Notes: generated from the sequence alone by a model not told the origin. A stretch of 64,000 nt of DNA from Halorubrum sp. JWXQ-INN 858 (GCF_009806985.1 NZ_WUAX01000008.1:278012-342011); one strand, 5' to 3'. Positions 52,330 to 61,259 are shown, counted from the first letter of the stretch. Made by a program: numbers and translations.

Positions 52330-52413
52330 CCGTCTTCCACTTCCCACGCCCGGGTCTCCGTCTTCCACTTCCCACGCCCGGGCCTCCGTCTTCCACTCCC
52401 CACGCCCCGCCTT
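52330..52413. repeat. 28-bp tandem repeat, 3 units
   Basis: Unit CCGTCTTCCACTTCCCACGC plus CCGGGTCT, three times with 1-4 changes. It abuts the stop codon of the crotonase gene at 52413. Confidence 0.88.
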
Positions 52414-53210
52414 CAGCGACCCTGCCACTCCGGCTCGCGGTCGGTCCCGAACGCCGACGTCCCTTCCTCGTAGTCCCGGGTTCCCCTGAGCGCCCGCGAG
52501 GCGCGGTGTTCGTACGCGATCGCCGTCTCGAGGTCGGTTCCGAGCCCCTCGTTCACGACGTCCTTGGCCGCGCGGACCGCGAGCGGCGCGCCGGCCCCGA
52601 TCCGGCCGAGGAAGTCGTCGAGGAAGCCGTCGAACGCGTCGGCGTCGCGGACGTGGTCCACGAACCCGTCCGCGGCGGCGGTCCCGGCGTCGACCCGCGC
52701 GCCGGACATCGCCAGCTCCTTCGCGCGGCTCGGCCCCGCGTGGGCGGCCAGTCGTTGGAGCCCGCCGTTCGCGGGGAGGATGCCGAGCCGCGACTCGGGG
52801 AACCCCAACTCGCTGTCGGGCGTGGCCACGCGGAAGTCACACGCCAGCGCGAGCTCGAGCCCGCCGCCGAGACAGTAGCCGTCGATCGCCGCGACGACCG
52901 GCATCGGCAGCTCGGCGGGGAGCGTGTACTCCGGGCGGATCCGTTTAACGCCCGGCGGCGTCCGCTCGCCCGCGTTCACGTCCGCGCCGACGCTGAACGC
53001 CCGGTCGCCCGCCCCGTCGAGGACGATCGCGTCGACGCGGGGGCGGCCGGGATCGGCGTCCAGCTCGCGGAACCGTTCGAACCCGTCGACGAGTTCCTCA
53101 CGGAGCCCCGGGGAGAGCGCGTTCAGCGAGTCGGGCCGGTCGAGCGTGATCCGTCCGATCCGGTCGGCGTCGTCGAATCGCCACCGGAGGTCGGTGTATC
53201 CGTCTGTCAT
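52413..53210 (-). CDS. enoyl-CoA hydratase/isomerase family protein
   Basis: A 265-residue crotonase-fold protein. GDRAFSVGADVNAGER is the oxyanion loop; YCLGGGLELALACDFRV and ELGFPESRLGILPANGGLQRL contain both glutamates of hydratases (GGGLE and FPE), although NGG replaces GGG in the loop. Hydration of an enoyl-CoA is likely. It is convergent with the CaiB gene and divergent from the TctC gene. ATG at 53210. Confidence 0.9.
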   Translation of the reverse strand: MTDGYTDLRWRFDDADRIGRITLDRPDSLNALSPGLREELVDGFERFRELDADPGRPRVDAIVLDGAGDRAFSVGADVNAGERTPPGVKRIRPEYTLPAELPMPVVAAIDGYCLGGGLELALACDFRVATPDSELGFPESRLGILPANGGLQRLAAHAGPSRAKELAMSGARVDAGTAAADGFVDHVRDADAFDGFLDDFLGRIGAGAPLAVRAAKDVVNEGLGTDLETAIAYEHRASRALRGTRDYEEGTSAFGTDREPEWQGR

Positions 53211-53324
53211 CGGTTGACGGTCGTCGAACCGATACAAAAACCCACTCCCCAAACGGTCGCCCGCTCGACCCGAATGGGGGAGGGGAGTCGACGATCCATC
53301 ACCTACACGATCTTCCAACCACAA

Positions 53325-53339
53325 TTTTTAATACATAAG
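53325..53339 (+). promoter_or_regulatory. TATA region for tctC
   Basis: TTTTTAATACATAAG about 20-34 nt before the ATG at 53359. Confidence 0.5.
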
Positions 53340-53358
53340 GTCTACACGGGACAGGTGT

Positions 53359-54339
53359 ATGCCAGCGTTTAACAGACGAGAGTTCATCAAGTACACCGGC
53401 GCGGCCGGGGCTGTCGGCCTCGCGGGCTGTCTCGGAGACGACGACGACGACGAGTTCCCCGCCGGGGGCCTCACGCACATCATTCCTTACGGGGAGGGTG
53501 GTGGGTCCGACAACTACGCCCGGGCCATCGTCCCGGAGGTCGCCGAAGCGCTCGACACCGATATCCAGCTCTCGAACCGTCCGGGCGCGGAGTCGATCGC
53601 GGGGATCACCGAGGCGTTCACCGCTGACGACGAGGGGCGGACCCACGTCGGGCACACGCTCCCCACCGCGGGTATCGCGTGGCTCTTGAACCCGACCGAC
53701 GAGGACCTCTCCCAGCTGCAGGGCGTGTGTCTGTACGGCCAGACGCCGTACGTCATCTTCGCGGACCCTGACCTGGAGATCGAGGGCCCGAACGATCTCG
53801 CCGACCGCTACGAGGACGGCGACATCGAACAGTTCGGCGGATCGCTCGGCGCGGCCAACCACGTCGCGATGATCAACCTGCGCGACTCGGGCGACGTCCC
53901 GTGGTCGACGTGGGTCGTTTACGACGGCTCCGGCCCGACCGTGCAGGCGGCGGCGTCCGGCGAGATCCCCGCGGGGACCGCGACGGACTCGGCGGCGGCG
54001 GGCGCGGCCTCCGAGGGGAACGTCGACATGGTGGCGACGCTGACGACCGCCGGCTCCGGCGTGTTCCCGGACCTGCCGACGACCGCCGACGCCGGGTGGG
54101 CCGACGTCGACTTCGCGGGCGCGATCCAGCGGACGTGCTCCGTCGGCCCCGACGTCCCGCAGGAACACATCGACATCCTGGCGGACGGCTACGAGGAGGC
54201 CGTCAACTCCGAAGCGGTACAGGAGTGGGCCGAAGACACCGGAAACGAGGTGTACTTCCGCGGCCCCGAGGAGACGCAGCAGGCGCTGGACGACGCGTTC
54301 TCGCTCGACGAGGAGATCGACCTCGACGAGCTGCGCTGA
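53359..54339 (+). CDS. tctC: TctC-type tricarboxylate-transporter solute-binding lipoprotein
   Basis: A 326-residue extracellular solute receptor. It starts MPAFNRREFIKYTGAAGAVG: RREF twin-Arg motif and lipobox LAGC (Cys25), so Tat-exported and lipid-anchored. The Venus-flytrap domain has HIIPYGEGGGSDNYARAI (residues 40-57), the anion-binding Gly-rich loop of the Bug/TctC family, and FGGSLGAANHVA. It binds a carboxylic acid for the TctA/TctB pump encoded 2 kb downstream. The TTT gene order is broken by an oxidoreductase gene. Ligand unknown. Confidence 0.9.
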   Translation: MPAFNRREFIKYTGAAGAVGLAGCLGDDDDDEFPAGGLTHIIPYGEGGGSDNYARAIVPEVAEALDTDIQLSNRPGAESIAGITEAFTADDEGRTHVGHTLPTAGIAWLLNPTDEDLSQLQGVCLYGQTPYVIFADPDLEIEGPNDLADRYEDGDIEQFGGSLGAANHVAMINLRDSGDVPWSTWVVYDGSGPTVQAAASGEIPAGTATDSAAAGAASEGNVDMVATLTTAGSGVFPDLPTTADAGWADVDFAGAIQRTCSVGPDVPQEHIDILADGYEEAVNSEAVQEWAEDTGNEVYFRGPEETQQALDDAFSLDEEIDLDELR

Positions 54340-54528
54340 ACCGGCGCTCCACCCGTCGACGGCCGGCGAACGGACGGATCCCACCTTCCACTTTTCACTT
54401 TTAACGCCGACCAGCGGTCGCGTCGAGCCAGCAATCGCGCCGAAAGACGACCGCGGGCCGCCTGCGAGAGGCCACGACGAGGACCACACAGACCAGAAGG
54501 CGCTAACGCGAAGGGGACCCACGCGAGC

Positions 54529-54537
54529 CTTTATCAG
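54529..54537 (+). promoter_or_regulatory. TATA box for 54560 gene
   Basis: CTTTATCAG about 24-31 nt before the ATG at 54560. The same CTTTATCAG string precedes the thioesterase gene at 57968. Confidence 0.5.
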
Positions 54538-54559
54538 CGTCGGCGTTCCTCGGTGAGGT

Positions 54560-55534
54560 ATGACCGATCCGACAGCGAACGGACCGACCGTCGGGATCGT
54601 CGGCTACGGGGAGGTCGGTTCGGCGTTCGCCGAGCGGTTCCGCGACGCCGGCGTCGACGTGGTCGTGCTCAACCGGTCGCCGGACGCCCTCCGCGACCGG
54701 CTGGCGGGGACGTCGATCGCGGTCGCCGACGGCCCCATCGCGCTCGCAAGCGAAACCGATCTCGTCCTCTCGTGTGTGTGGCCGGCGACCGCGGTAGAGG
54801 CGGCCGAGCGCGTCGCGCCCGGGCTCGCGGACGGCCAACCCTTCCTCGACCTGAACTCCGTCGGCCCGACGACCGTCGAACGGGTCGTCGACGTCGTCGT
54901 CGACGCGGGCGGGGCCCCGCTCAAGGCGACGATCATGGGGTCCGTCGGCGCTCGCGGGGCCGACGTCCGGATCCCGGTGGCGGGCCCCGGGCGTCAGGGG
55001 ACGATCGCGCTCCTCCGTGAGTCCGGGTTTACGGTCGACGACGCCGGCGAGGACCCCGTCACCCCGGCCGCCATAAAGACGTTCAGGAGCCTCTTTACGA
55101 AGGGGCTGCGGCAGCTCGCCGCGGAGACGCTCGTGCCGGCCGCGGCGTACGGGGTTCGAGAGGACGTACTCGATGACCTGAGCGGACTGTTCGACGACCG
55201 GCCCGTCGACGAGTGGCTCCGGGACGGCTTGGAGAACACGCCGCGACACGCCGCACGCCGGCTCGGCGAACTCGCGGAGGTGTCCGAAGCCGTCGACGCG
55301 GCCGGCTACCGGGCACCGACGCTGGACGCGACCATCGATCTCCACCGACACCTCAGGGACGCCCCGCCGGGAAGGAGTCCCGGCGATCCCGACGAACCCG
55401 GCGATTCCAGCGATTCCGGCGCTCCCGACGAGGCACGCGAGGCCGACTACGTCGCGGTGCTCGAGGCGCTCGACCCGCATCTCGCGGTCGAACGCGAGAG
55501 CACCGTCGACGGCGAGCACCCCGTCGACCGATGA
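54560..55534 (+). CDS. 6PGDH-like NAD(P)-binding oxidoreductase (DUF1932)
   Basis: A 324-residue beta-hydroxyacid-dehydrogenase-like protein. GIVGYGEVGSAFAERF (residues 11-26) is the dinucleotide loop; LDLNSVGPTT and the Lys-bearing AAIKTFRSLFTKGL are in family positions; the C-terminal domain is the DUF1932 helical type, with an acidic Pro/Ser loop near 275-300. It would oxidise or reduce a hydroxy-acid with NAD(P). Sitting between tctC and tctB, it is probably the first enzyme acting on the imported acid. Confidence 0.85.
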   Translation: MTDPTANGPTVGIVGYGEVGSAFAERFRDAGVDVVVLNRSPDALRDRLAGTSIAVADGPIALASETDLVLSCVWPATAVEAAERVAPGLADGQPFLDLNSVGPTTVERVVDVVVDAGGAPLKATIMGSVGARGADVRIPVAGPGRQGTIALLRESGFTVDDAGEDPVTPAAIKTFRSLFTKGLRQLAAETLVPAAAYGVREDVLDDLSGLFDDRPVDEWLRDGLENTPRHAARRLGELAEVSEAVDAAGYRAPTLDATIDLHRHLRDAPPGRSPGDPDEPGDSSDSGAPDEAREADYVAVLEALDPHLAVERESTVDGEHPVDR

Positions 55535-55701
55535 CGGAGGCGCGGCGGGACCGGTCACCGGGGCGCGCCCGAGAGGTGAGGGGCGCGTCGTGGCGACGTA
55601 CCTGTCCGATCCGGCAGGGGATCCCGCTCACCACGACACGTCGTATCCGTTACCCAACCGTTTCGGTGCGGAAAAGGGGGTCTACGGACGGTCCTGCATA
55701 A

Positions 55702-55710
55702 AAGTATAAG
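55702..55710 (+). promoter_or_regulatory. TATA box for tctB
   Basis: AAGTATAAG, 26-34 nt before the ATG at 55736. Confidence 0.55.
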
Positions 55711-55735
55711 TCCCTTCCGTAGTGTGTAATTCCTA

Positions 55736-56371
55736 ATGAACGAGTCAACACTCTCTGATCGGCTCCGCGACCTGACGGCGGAGCACGCCCTCTTGGTGGG
55801 GCTGATCCTTCTCTCGGCGTGGATGTTCGTCGAATCGTTCACGTTCCGGGAGCCGTCGGGGCTGTTCCCGCGGTTCGCCGCGGCGGTGACGATCGGCGGA
55901 TCGCTGCTGCTGCTGGTCCGAAACTACCTGCCGCCGTCGGTCCAGTCGTTCGTCATGGAGTCGGCCGACGTCTTCGACTCCTACGAGGAGGACCTCGAGG
56001 ACCTCACGGACGAGGAGGTCGAGGACCTCACCGCCGAAGAGATAGCGGACATTCCGGACGAGCAGTTACAGGAGGAGCTGACCGACGAGCAGCTCGAGGA
56101 GATCGAATCGAGCGAGGGGAAGGAGTGGTCGCTTCGGCGGCTCTACGACGACAAGCGGTTCATGCTGTCGGCGCTGACGACGGTGTACGTCGTCACGTCG
56201 TATCTCGTCGGTTTCCTCGCTACCTCCCCGCTGTTCGTCGTCGCCTACTCGCTGTACGTCGGACACAGTCGCGTGCTCACGGGGTTCCTGACAGCGCTGT
56301 CGCTCGCCGTCGTGTTCGGCTTCATGCAAATACTGAACGTCCCGCTCGACCGCGGGATCCTCTTCGGGTGA
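55736..56371 (+). CDS. tctB: TctB-type small membrane subunit of tripartite transporter
   Basis: A 211-residue membrane protein with helices at about residues 20-36, 46-60, 145-165 and 175-200. Between the second and third is a long cytoplasmic-type acidic loop (residues 80-128, EEDLEDLTDEEVEDLTAEE style). Fits TctB, the small subunit of tripartite tricarboxylate transporters. Followed four bases later by tctA, so the two membrane subunits are cotranscribed. Confidence 0.85.
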   Translation: MNESTLSDRLRDLTAEHALLVGLILLSAWMFVESFTFREPSGLFPRFAAAVTIGGSLLLLVRNYLPPSVQSFVMESADVFDSYEEDLEDLTDEEVEDLTAEEIADIPDEQLQEELTDEQLEEIESSEGKEWSLRRLYDDKRFMLSALTTVYVVTSYLVGFLATSPLFVVAYSLYVGHSRVLTGFLTALSLAVVFGFMQILNVPLDRGILFG

Positions 56372-56375
56372 CCTC

Positions 56376-57851
56376 ATGATCGACGCATTCTCCGAAGCCA
56401 TCGCGACGGTCCTGACCGGCGAGCCGATACTGTGGCTCGTGCTCGGCGTCCTCATCGGCATCTTCGTCGGGTCGCTCCCCGGGATCGGGGCGTCTCTCGG
56501 CATGGCGCTCATCCTCCCGCTGACGCTGCCGCTCGACGGCGTCAACGCGATCATCCTGCTCGTGAGCATCTACAGCGGCGGGATGTACGGCGGGTCGATC
56601 GCCGCGATCCTGCTCAACGCGCCCGGAACGTCCGCCGCCGCGGCGACCACGCTCGACGGCTATCCGCTCTCGCGGAAGGGGTTCGCGATCACCGCGCTCG
56701 CGATGTCCGCGACCGCGTCGACGCTCGGGGGGTTCATCACGATCATCCTCCTGATCCTGATCTCGCCGTTCCTCGTGCAGCTCGTCCTGATGTTCGGCTC
56801 GCCCGAGTACTTCCTCATCTCCCTGCTCGGCATCTCGATGATCGCGATCGTCGCCCGCGGCTCGGTGATAAAGGGGATCATCTCCGGGATGTTCGGGCTC
56901 CTCATCGCGACCGTCGGCATCGCGCCGATGATCCCCCAACAGCGGTACACGTTCGGGTCCTTCATCCTCTATGACGGGATCAGCTTCGTCGCCGCGCTCA
57001 TCGGCCTGTTCGCGATCGCGGAGATGATCAACCTCGCCGGCGAGAAGGGCGGCGTCGCGAAGTCGTCCGTCGAGATCACGGGATCGGTCAAGGACGGGAT
57101 CACGTCCGTCCTGAAACGGCCGTACCTCGTGTTCAAATCCAGCCTGATCGGCATGGGGATCGGCTCGATCCCCGGCGCTGGGTCGACCGTGTCGACGTTC
57201 GTCGCGTACGCGGAGGCGCTCCGCTCGTCGTCGACGTCCGAAACCTTCGGCGACGGGAACCACGAGGGCGTCATCTCGGCAGAATCCGCCAACAACGCCA
57301 CGATCAGCGGGTCGCTGATCCCGACGTTCTCGTTCGGGATCCCGGGCTCGGGGGCCACCGCCGTGCTGCTCGGCGGGCTCATCATGCACGGGCTCCAGCC
57401 CGGTCCGAACCTGTTCTCGGCGGACCTCGCGATCACCTACACCGTGTTCATCGCGCTGTTCCTCGGGAACTTCGTCATCCTCGCCGTCGGGCTGACGCTG
57501 ATCAGCCGGATGGGCTACCTCACGAGGATCGACACGGACATCATCATCCCGATCATCGTCGTGCTCGGCGTCGTCGGCGGGTACCTCCTCCGGCTCAACT
57601 GGCTCGACGTGTTCACCGTGCTCGCGCTCGGTATCATCGGCTACTACATGAAGAAGTACAACTACTCGATCATCGCGCTCGTGCTCGGGATCGTCCTCGG
57701 CCCGATCGCCGAGGAGAACCTGGCGCGCTCGCTGGTGTTGTCCGACGGGTCGCTGCTCATCTTCGTGACGAAGCCGCTCTCGCTCGTGATCGTCATCGCC
57801 ATCGTGCTGCTCACGATGGGGCCGTTCCTGAAGAAGGCGTTCCTCGACTGA
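56376..57851 (+). CDS. tctA: TctA-type large membrane subunit of tripartite transporter
   Basis: A 491-residue membrane protein of about twelve helices. GSLPGIGASLGMALILPLT (residues 29-47) and YSGGMYGGSIAAILLNAPGTS are the TctA signatures, as are GIPGSGATAVLLGGL and the internal pseudo-repeat GSIPGAGSTVSTFVAYAEA. It forms the sodium- or proton-driven permease for the acid delivered by TctC. Starts four bases after tctB. ATG at 56376. Confidence 0.94.
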   Translation: MIDAFSEAIATVLTGEPILWLVLGVLIGIFVGSLPGIGASLGMALILPLTLPLDGVNAIILLVSIYSGGMYGGSIAAILLNAPGTSAAAATTLDGYPLSRKGFAITALAMSATASTLGGFITIILLILISPFLVQLVLMFGSPEYFLISLLGISMIAIVARGSVIKGIISGMFGLLIATVGIAPMIPQQRYTFGSFILYDGISFVAALIGLFAIAEMINLAGEKGGVAKSSVEITGSVKDGITSVLKRPYLVFKSSLIGMGIGSIPGAGSTVSTFVAYAEALRSSSTSETFGDGNHEGVISAESANNATISGSLIPTFSFGIPGSGATAVLLGGLIMHGLQPGPNLFSADLAITYTVFIALFLGNFVILAVGLTLISRMGYLTRIDTDIIIPIIVVLGVVGGYLLRLNWLDVFTVLALGIIGYYMKKYNYSIIALVLGIVLGPIAEENLARSLVLSDGSLLIFVTKPLSLVIVIAIVLLTMGPFLKKAFLD

Positions 57852-57935
57852 CCGTCGACGATCGCTTATCCGTCGGTCACTGCTGACCGACCACCCACCG
57901 ACCGCCGACTGCCGACCGCCCGACCCGACCCCGAT

Positions 57936-57944
57936 CTTTATCAG
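57936..57944 (+). promoter_or_regulatory. TATA box for thioesterase gene
   Basis: CTTTATCAG, 24-32 nt before the ATG at 57968. Confidence 0.5.
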
Positions 57945-57967
57945 CGCCCGCGGAATACTCCGACTCG

Positions 57968-58366
57968 ATGACCGGGACGCACGTCACTTCCATACCGATC
58001 CGGCTCTCCGACATCGACTCGATGGGCCACGTGAACAACGGCCGCTATCCGGATCTCCTCTCGGAGGCCCGCGCGGGCTACTACGAGGAGGTGCTCGAGT
58101 TCGACCTCCGCGCCGCCGACACCGTCGTCGTCCACCTCGAGCTCGACTACTTCGGCGAGATCACCCGCGGCGACACCGTCGACGTCGCCGCCGAGATAAC
58201 CGACCTCGGCGAGTCGAGCATGACCATGGAGTACACCCTCCGCGTCGACGACGAGGTGGTCTCCCGCGGCGAGACCGTCCAAGTGATGTACGACCGAGCC
58301 GCCGGGACGTCGCGGCCGATCCCGCGGGCGTGGCGGTACGCGATCGAAGCCCACGAGGGGTGGTGA
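57968..58366 (+). CDS. acyl-CoA thioesterase (4HBT family)
   Basis: A 132-residue hotdog-fold thioesterase. IRLSDIDSMGHVNNGRYPDLLSEAR (partly quoted) holds the D-x-MGHVNN-Y catalytic Asp pattern of the 4-hydroxybenzoyl-CoA thioesterase group. It releases free acid and CoA. Two bases before the MaoC-type gene, with which it is cotranscribed; a GTG overlapping its stop is also available as a start for that gene. Confidence 0.88.
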   Translation: MTGTHVTSIPIRLSDIDSMGHVNNGRYPDLLSEARAGYYEEVLEFDLRAADTVVVHLELDYFGEITRGDTVDVAAEITDLGESSMTMEYTLRVDDEVVSRGETVQVMYDRAAGTSRPIPRAWRYAIEAHEGW

Positions 58367-58368
58367 CG

Positions 58369-59412
58369 ATGCCGTCGACGCCGCTCGCCGAGTTGGAGTC
58401 GCGGGTCGGCGAGCGCCGCCGAACCGTCGACGGGCTCGTCGTCGAGCGCGGGAAGGTCGCCGAGTTCGCCCGCGCGATCGGGTGTACGTCGGACGTCTTC
58501 TACGACCCGGACGCCGCGATCGACGCGGGATACGCCGACGTGCCGGCCCCGCTCACGTTCACGCGAACCGCCTACTTCCCCCGGAACCTCGCCGAGGGAG
58601 TGGCTCCGCCCGAGTTCGGGATGGGGCTCGGATTCGACCCCGAGCGAACGGTTCACGGCGAGCAGGCGTACGAGTACGACCGACCCGTCGTCGCGGGCGA
58701 CGTCCTCGACGCGACGACCGCGCTCGCCGACGTGTACACGAAATCGGGGAGCGCCGGGACCTTGACGTTCGCCGTGTTGGGGACCGAGTACACCGACGCG
58801 GACGGCGAGCGCGTCCTCGCGGAACGGCGGACGCGTATCGAACGGGGGAAGCCGGCAGGGGAACCGAACGATCCCTCGGACGACGATCCCTCGAACGCCG
58901 GGAACGGAGACGACGAGAACGGAAACGGCGAGGAGAGAGGCGGCGAGGAGAGAGGCGACGAGAACGGAGACGAGGGCGGTCGTCCCGCGACCGACGGCGG
59001 CGGGTCCGGGCCCGTTGACGGGCTCCCCGCGGTCGGGACGCCCCTCCCGCGGTTCGCGATCGAGGACGTCTCCCGACGGGACGTCGTCCGGTACCTCGGC
59101 GCGAGCGGCGACTTCAACCCGCTCCACTACGACGGGGCGTTCGCGCGGCGCGGGGGCCACGACGACGTCGTCGTCCCCGGGATGTACGTCTCCGGCGTCG
59201 CCTCCGCGGCGCTCACGGACTGGGTTCCCCTCCGTCGCGTCCGCGACTTTCGGACGCGGTTCGTCTCCGTGGCGTACCCGGGCGGCGACCTCACGGTCAC
59301 GGGCGAGGTGACGGCGGTCGACGACGGCACGTCGACGGCGACCGTCGAGTTCACGGTCGCGAACGAGGCCGGCGACGCCGTCGTGACCGGGGACGCGACG
59401 GTCGGGCGGTGA
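58369..59412 (+). CDS. double-hotdog MaoC-like hydratase with acidic linker
   Basis: A 347-residue protein made of two hotdog domains. Residues 5-157 form a FAS1-dehydratase-like N-domain (LTFTRTAYFPRNL, YEYDRPVVAGDVL); residues 160-218 are a low-complexity Asp/Glu/Asn/Gly linker; residues 220-347 are a MaoC domain with ASGDFNPLHYD (catalytic Asp248/His253 dyad). Fused double hotdogs hydrate enoyl-CoA-type acids; the haloarchaeal mesaconyl-CoA hydratase is of this build and is one alternative. ATG at 58369 used; GTG at 58363 possible. Confidence 0.85.
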   Translation: MPSTPLAELESRVGERRRTVDGLVVERGKVAEFARAIGCTSDVFYDPDAAIDAGYADVPAPLTFTRTAYFPRNLAEGVAPPEFGMGLGFDPERTVHGEQAYEYDRPVVAGDVLDATTALADVYTKSGSAGTLTFAVLGTEYTDADGERVLAERRTRIERGKPAGEPNDPSDDDPSNAGNGDDENGNGEERGGEERGDENGDEGGRPATDGGGSGPVDGLPAVGTPLPRFAIEDVSRRDVVRYLGASGDFNPLHYDGAFARRGGHDDVVVPGMYVSGVASAALTDWVPLRRVRDFRTRFVSVAYPGGDLTVTGEVTAVDDGTSTATVEFTVANEAGDAVVTGDATVGR

Positions 59413-59421
59413 GCGGACCGC

Positions 59422-59853
59422 TCAGTTCTCGCCCATCACGGTCAACACCGGGCACTCGGCGTCCAGCAGGACCGACTGCGTGACGCTCCCGAACAGCGCC
59501 TTACCAACGGGCGAGCGCTTTCGGCCGCCGACGACGAGGTACGAGGCGGCCTCCTCGTCGGCGTACGCCAGCAACTCCTCTGCGGGTTCCCCCACCAACC
59601 CGACGGCCTCGCCGTCGACGTCGTTCTCGGCCATCGCCTCCGCGGCGATCTCCTTGGCCATCGCTCGGATCTCGTCGAGCGGCACTGACTTCCCCTCCGA
59701 CTCGACCGTGGACCGCTCCAGGTCGAGAAACGTCGATCGGTCCATCACGTGAACGACCCGGAGGGGGAGATCGAAGGCGTCGGCGAGCGCCGCGGCCTCA
59801 CCGAGGATCTGTCCGCCGTCGTCGTCGCGATCGATGGCTGCGATTACGGGCAT
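59422..59853 (-). CDS. universal stress protein (UspA family)
   Basis: A 143-residue Usp domain. MPVIAAIDRDDDGGQI gives the N-terminal Asp, and YLVVGGRKRSPVGKALFGSVTQSVLL the G-x-GR...GS ATP-site pattern (quoted across two pieces). Convergent with the MaoC gene (nine bases between stops). Unlike the Usp at 6.1 kb it has GGRKRSP instead of GTHGR. Confidence 0.9.
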   Translation of the reverse strand: MPVIAAIDRDDDGGQILGEAAALADAFDLPLRVVHVMDRSTFLDLERSTVESEGKSVPLDEIRAMAKEIAAEAMAENDVDGEAVGLVGEPAEELLAYADEEAASYLVVGGRKRSPVGKALFGSVTQSVLLDAECPVLTVMGEN

Positions 59854-59947
59854 GCTGATCGGGTAACGATGCGGCACCGTATTAACGGTACCTCCGTCTG
59901 GACCCACGGGAACCGGTGTCCGGCGGTCGTCGTCGGGTTGCCGCCAG

Positions 59948-60039
59948 TCGACCCCGCCGTTCTCAGTCGATCGACCTCGCCGCACTCACTCGATCGACCC
60001 CACCGCTCTCAGCCGGTCGACTCCGCCGTTCTCCGTCAG
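59948..60039. repeat. 23-bp tandem repeat, 4 units
   Basis: Units such as TCGACCCCGCCGTTCTCAGT plus CGA, four in a row with several substitutions. The last unit covers the stop codon of the enolase-superfamily gene (60036). Confidence 0.82.
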
Positions 60040-61259
60040 TCGAACCCGGTCGTCCCCTCGAGGAGGTGCTCCTCGACGACGTCCTCGTCGAGGCTGATCC
60101 CCAGGCCGGGCTCGGTCGGCACGTCGATGTAGCCGTCCTCGATCAGCGGCTCCTCCCGCGTCAGCAGGTCGTCCCACCAGTCGACCTCCAGCGCGTGGTA
60201 CTCGAGGAGGTCCGCGTTCGGGACGGCCGCACACAGGTGCACGCACGCCATCGTCCCCACCGGGCTGCACACGTTGTGCGGCGAGAACGGTACGTACCGC
60301 TCCTCGGCGCGGTCCGCCACCCGTTTCGACTCCGCGAGCCCGCCCAGCGTCGTCGGGTCCGGCGTCGCCACGTCAACCGCGTAGCCGTCGATGAGCTCGG
60401 TCAGCTCGTGGACGCGGAACCGGTTTTCCCCCGTCGCCAGCGGCGTCGACGTCGCCCGGGCCACCTCCCGCTGGGCCGCCGTCTCCTCCGGCGGCACCGG
60501 GTCCTCCAGCCACATCAGGTCGTACGGCTCCAGCTTTCGGGCGAGTCGCTTCGCGCTCTCGACCGTGTAGTCCCAGTGACAGTCGAACGCCAGATCGATG
60601 TCGTAGCCGACCGCCTCCCGCACCGCTTCGACGACCGCCACCTTGTGTCGGATCGCCGCGTTCGAGAGCCGCCCGTTACACGGGTCCGGATCGTTGTCCA
60701 TCTCCATGTCGAGGTCGAACTTGATCGCCGAAAAGCCCATGTCGACGACCCGCTCGGCCTCCGCCGCGTACGCCTCCGGCGTGTACGCGTCGGCGTCGGC
60801 GTACTCCGTGAACCCGCCGTCGTCGACGGCGTACGCCTCCCCCGCGTGACAGTCGCAGTAGATCCGCACGCGGTCGCGGTACTTCGAGCCGAGCAGCTGG
60901 TAGGTCGGCACGTCGAGCAGCTTCCCCGCGACGTCCCACAGCGCGATCTCGATCCCCGACGCCGCCGTCACCACCTTCCCCGTCGTCCCGCCGTGACCGG
61001 ACATCTCCTGGACGATGTACCGGAACAGGCGCTCGACGTCGAGCGGGTTCTCACCCACGAGGAACCGGTTGGTGTACTCGACGATCTCGGGGACGCCGCC
61101 GCCGCGATACGCCTCGCCGATCCCCGTCACGCCCGCGTCCGTGTGGACCTTCACCAGGTTCCACTCGAAGTTCCCCTCCACCACCGCCGACTCCACCTTC
61201 GTGATCGCCACGTCGTGGTCCGGCGGTCGCTCGGTCGCGTGGTTCGAGAAGTCCCTCAC
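60036..61259 (-). CDS. enolase-superfamily mandelate racemase/dehydratase-like enzyme
   Basis: A 407-residue protein of the mandelate racemase group. Motifs in order: TGIGEAYRGGGVPEIVEYT (N-domain loop), SAIKFDLDME (barrel Lys), DLAFDCHWDYTVE (Asp ligand), WLEDPVPPEE (Glu), ATGENRF (Glu) and VPFSPHNVCSPVG (His). These fit an acid-sugar dehydratase such as galactonate dehydratase. The start GTG at 61259 is tentative: upstream frame encodes repeats of Glu-His-Ala type that I regard as noncoding. Divergent from the MBL gene. Confidence 0.87.
   Translation of the reverse strand: MRDFSNHATERPPDHDVAITKVESAVVEGNFEWNLVKVHTDAGVTGIGEAYRGGGVPEIVEYTNRFLVGENPLDVERLFRYIVQEMSGHGGTTGKVVTAASGIEIALWDVAGKLLDVPTYQLLGSKYRDRVRIYCDCHAGEAYAVDDGGFTEYADADAYTPEAYAAEAERVVDMGFSAIKFDLDMEMDNDPDPCNGRLSNAAIRHKVAVVEAVREAVGYDIDLAFDCHWDYTVESAKRLARKLEPYDLMWLEDPVPPEETAAQREVARATSTPLATGENRFRVHELTELIDGYAVDVATPDPTTLGGLAESKRVADRAEERYVPFSPHNVCSPVGTMACVHLCAAVPNADLLEYHALEVDWWDDLLTREEPLIEDGYIDVPTEPGLGISLDEDVVEEHLLEGTTGFD

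Noticed and set aside
60036..61259. Enolase-superfamily gene as methylaspartate ammonia-lyase of the methylaspartate cycle.
   Set aside because: Motifs follow the mandelate racemase/galactonate dehydratase pattern, and no glutamate mutase genes are nearby.
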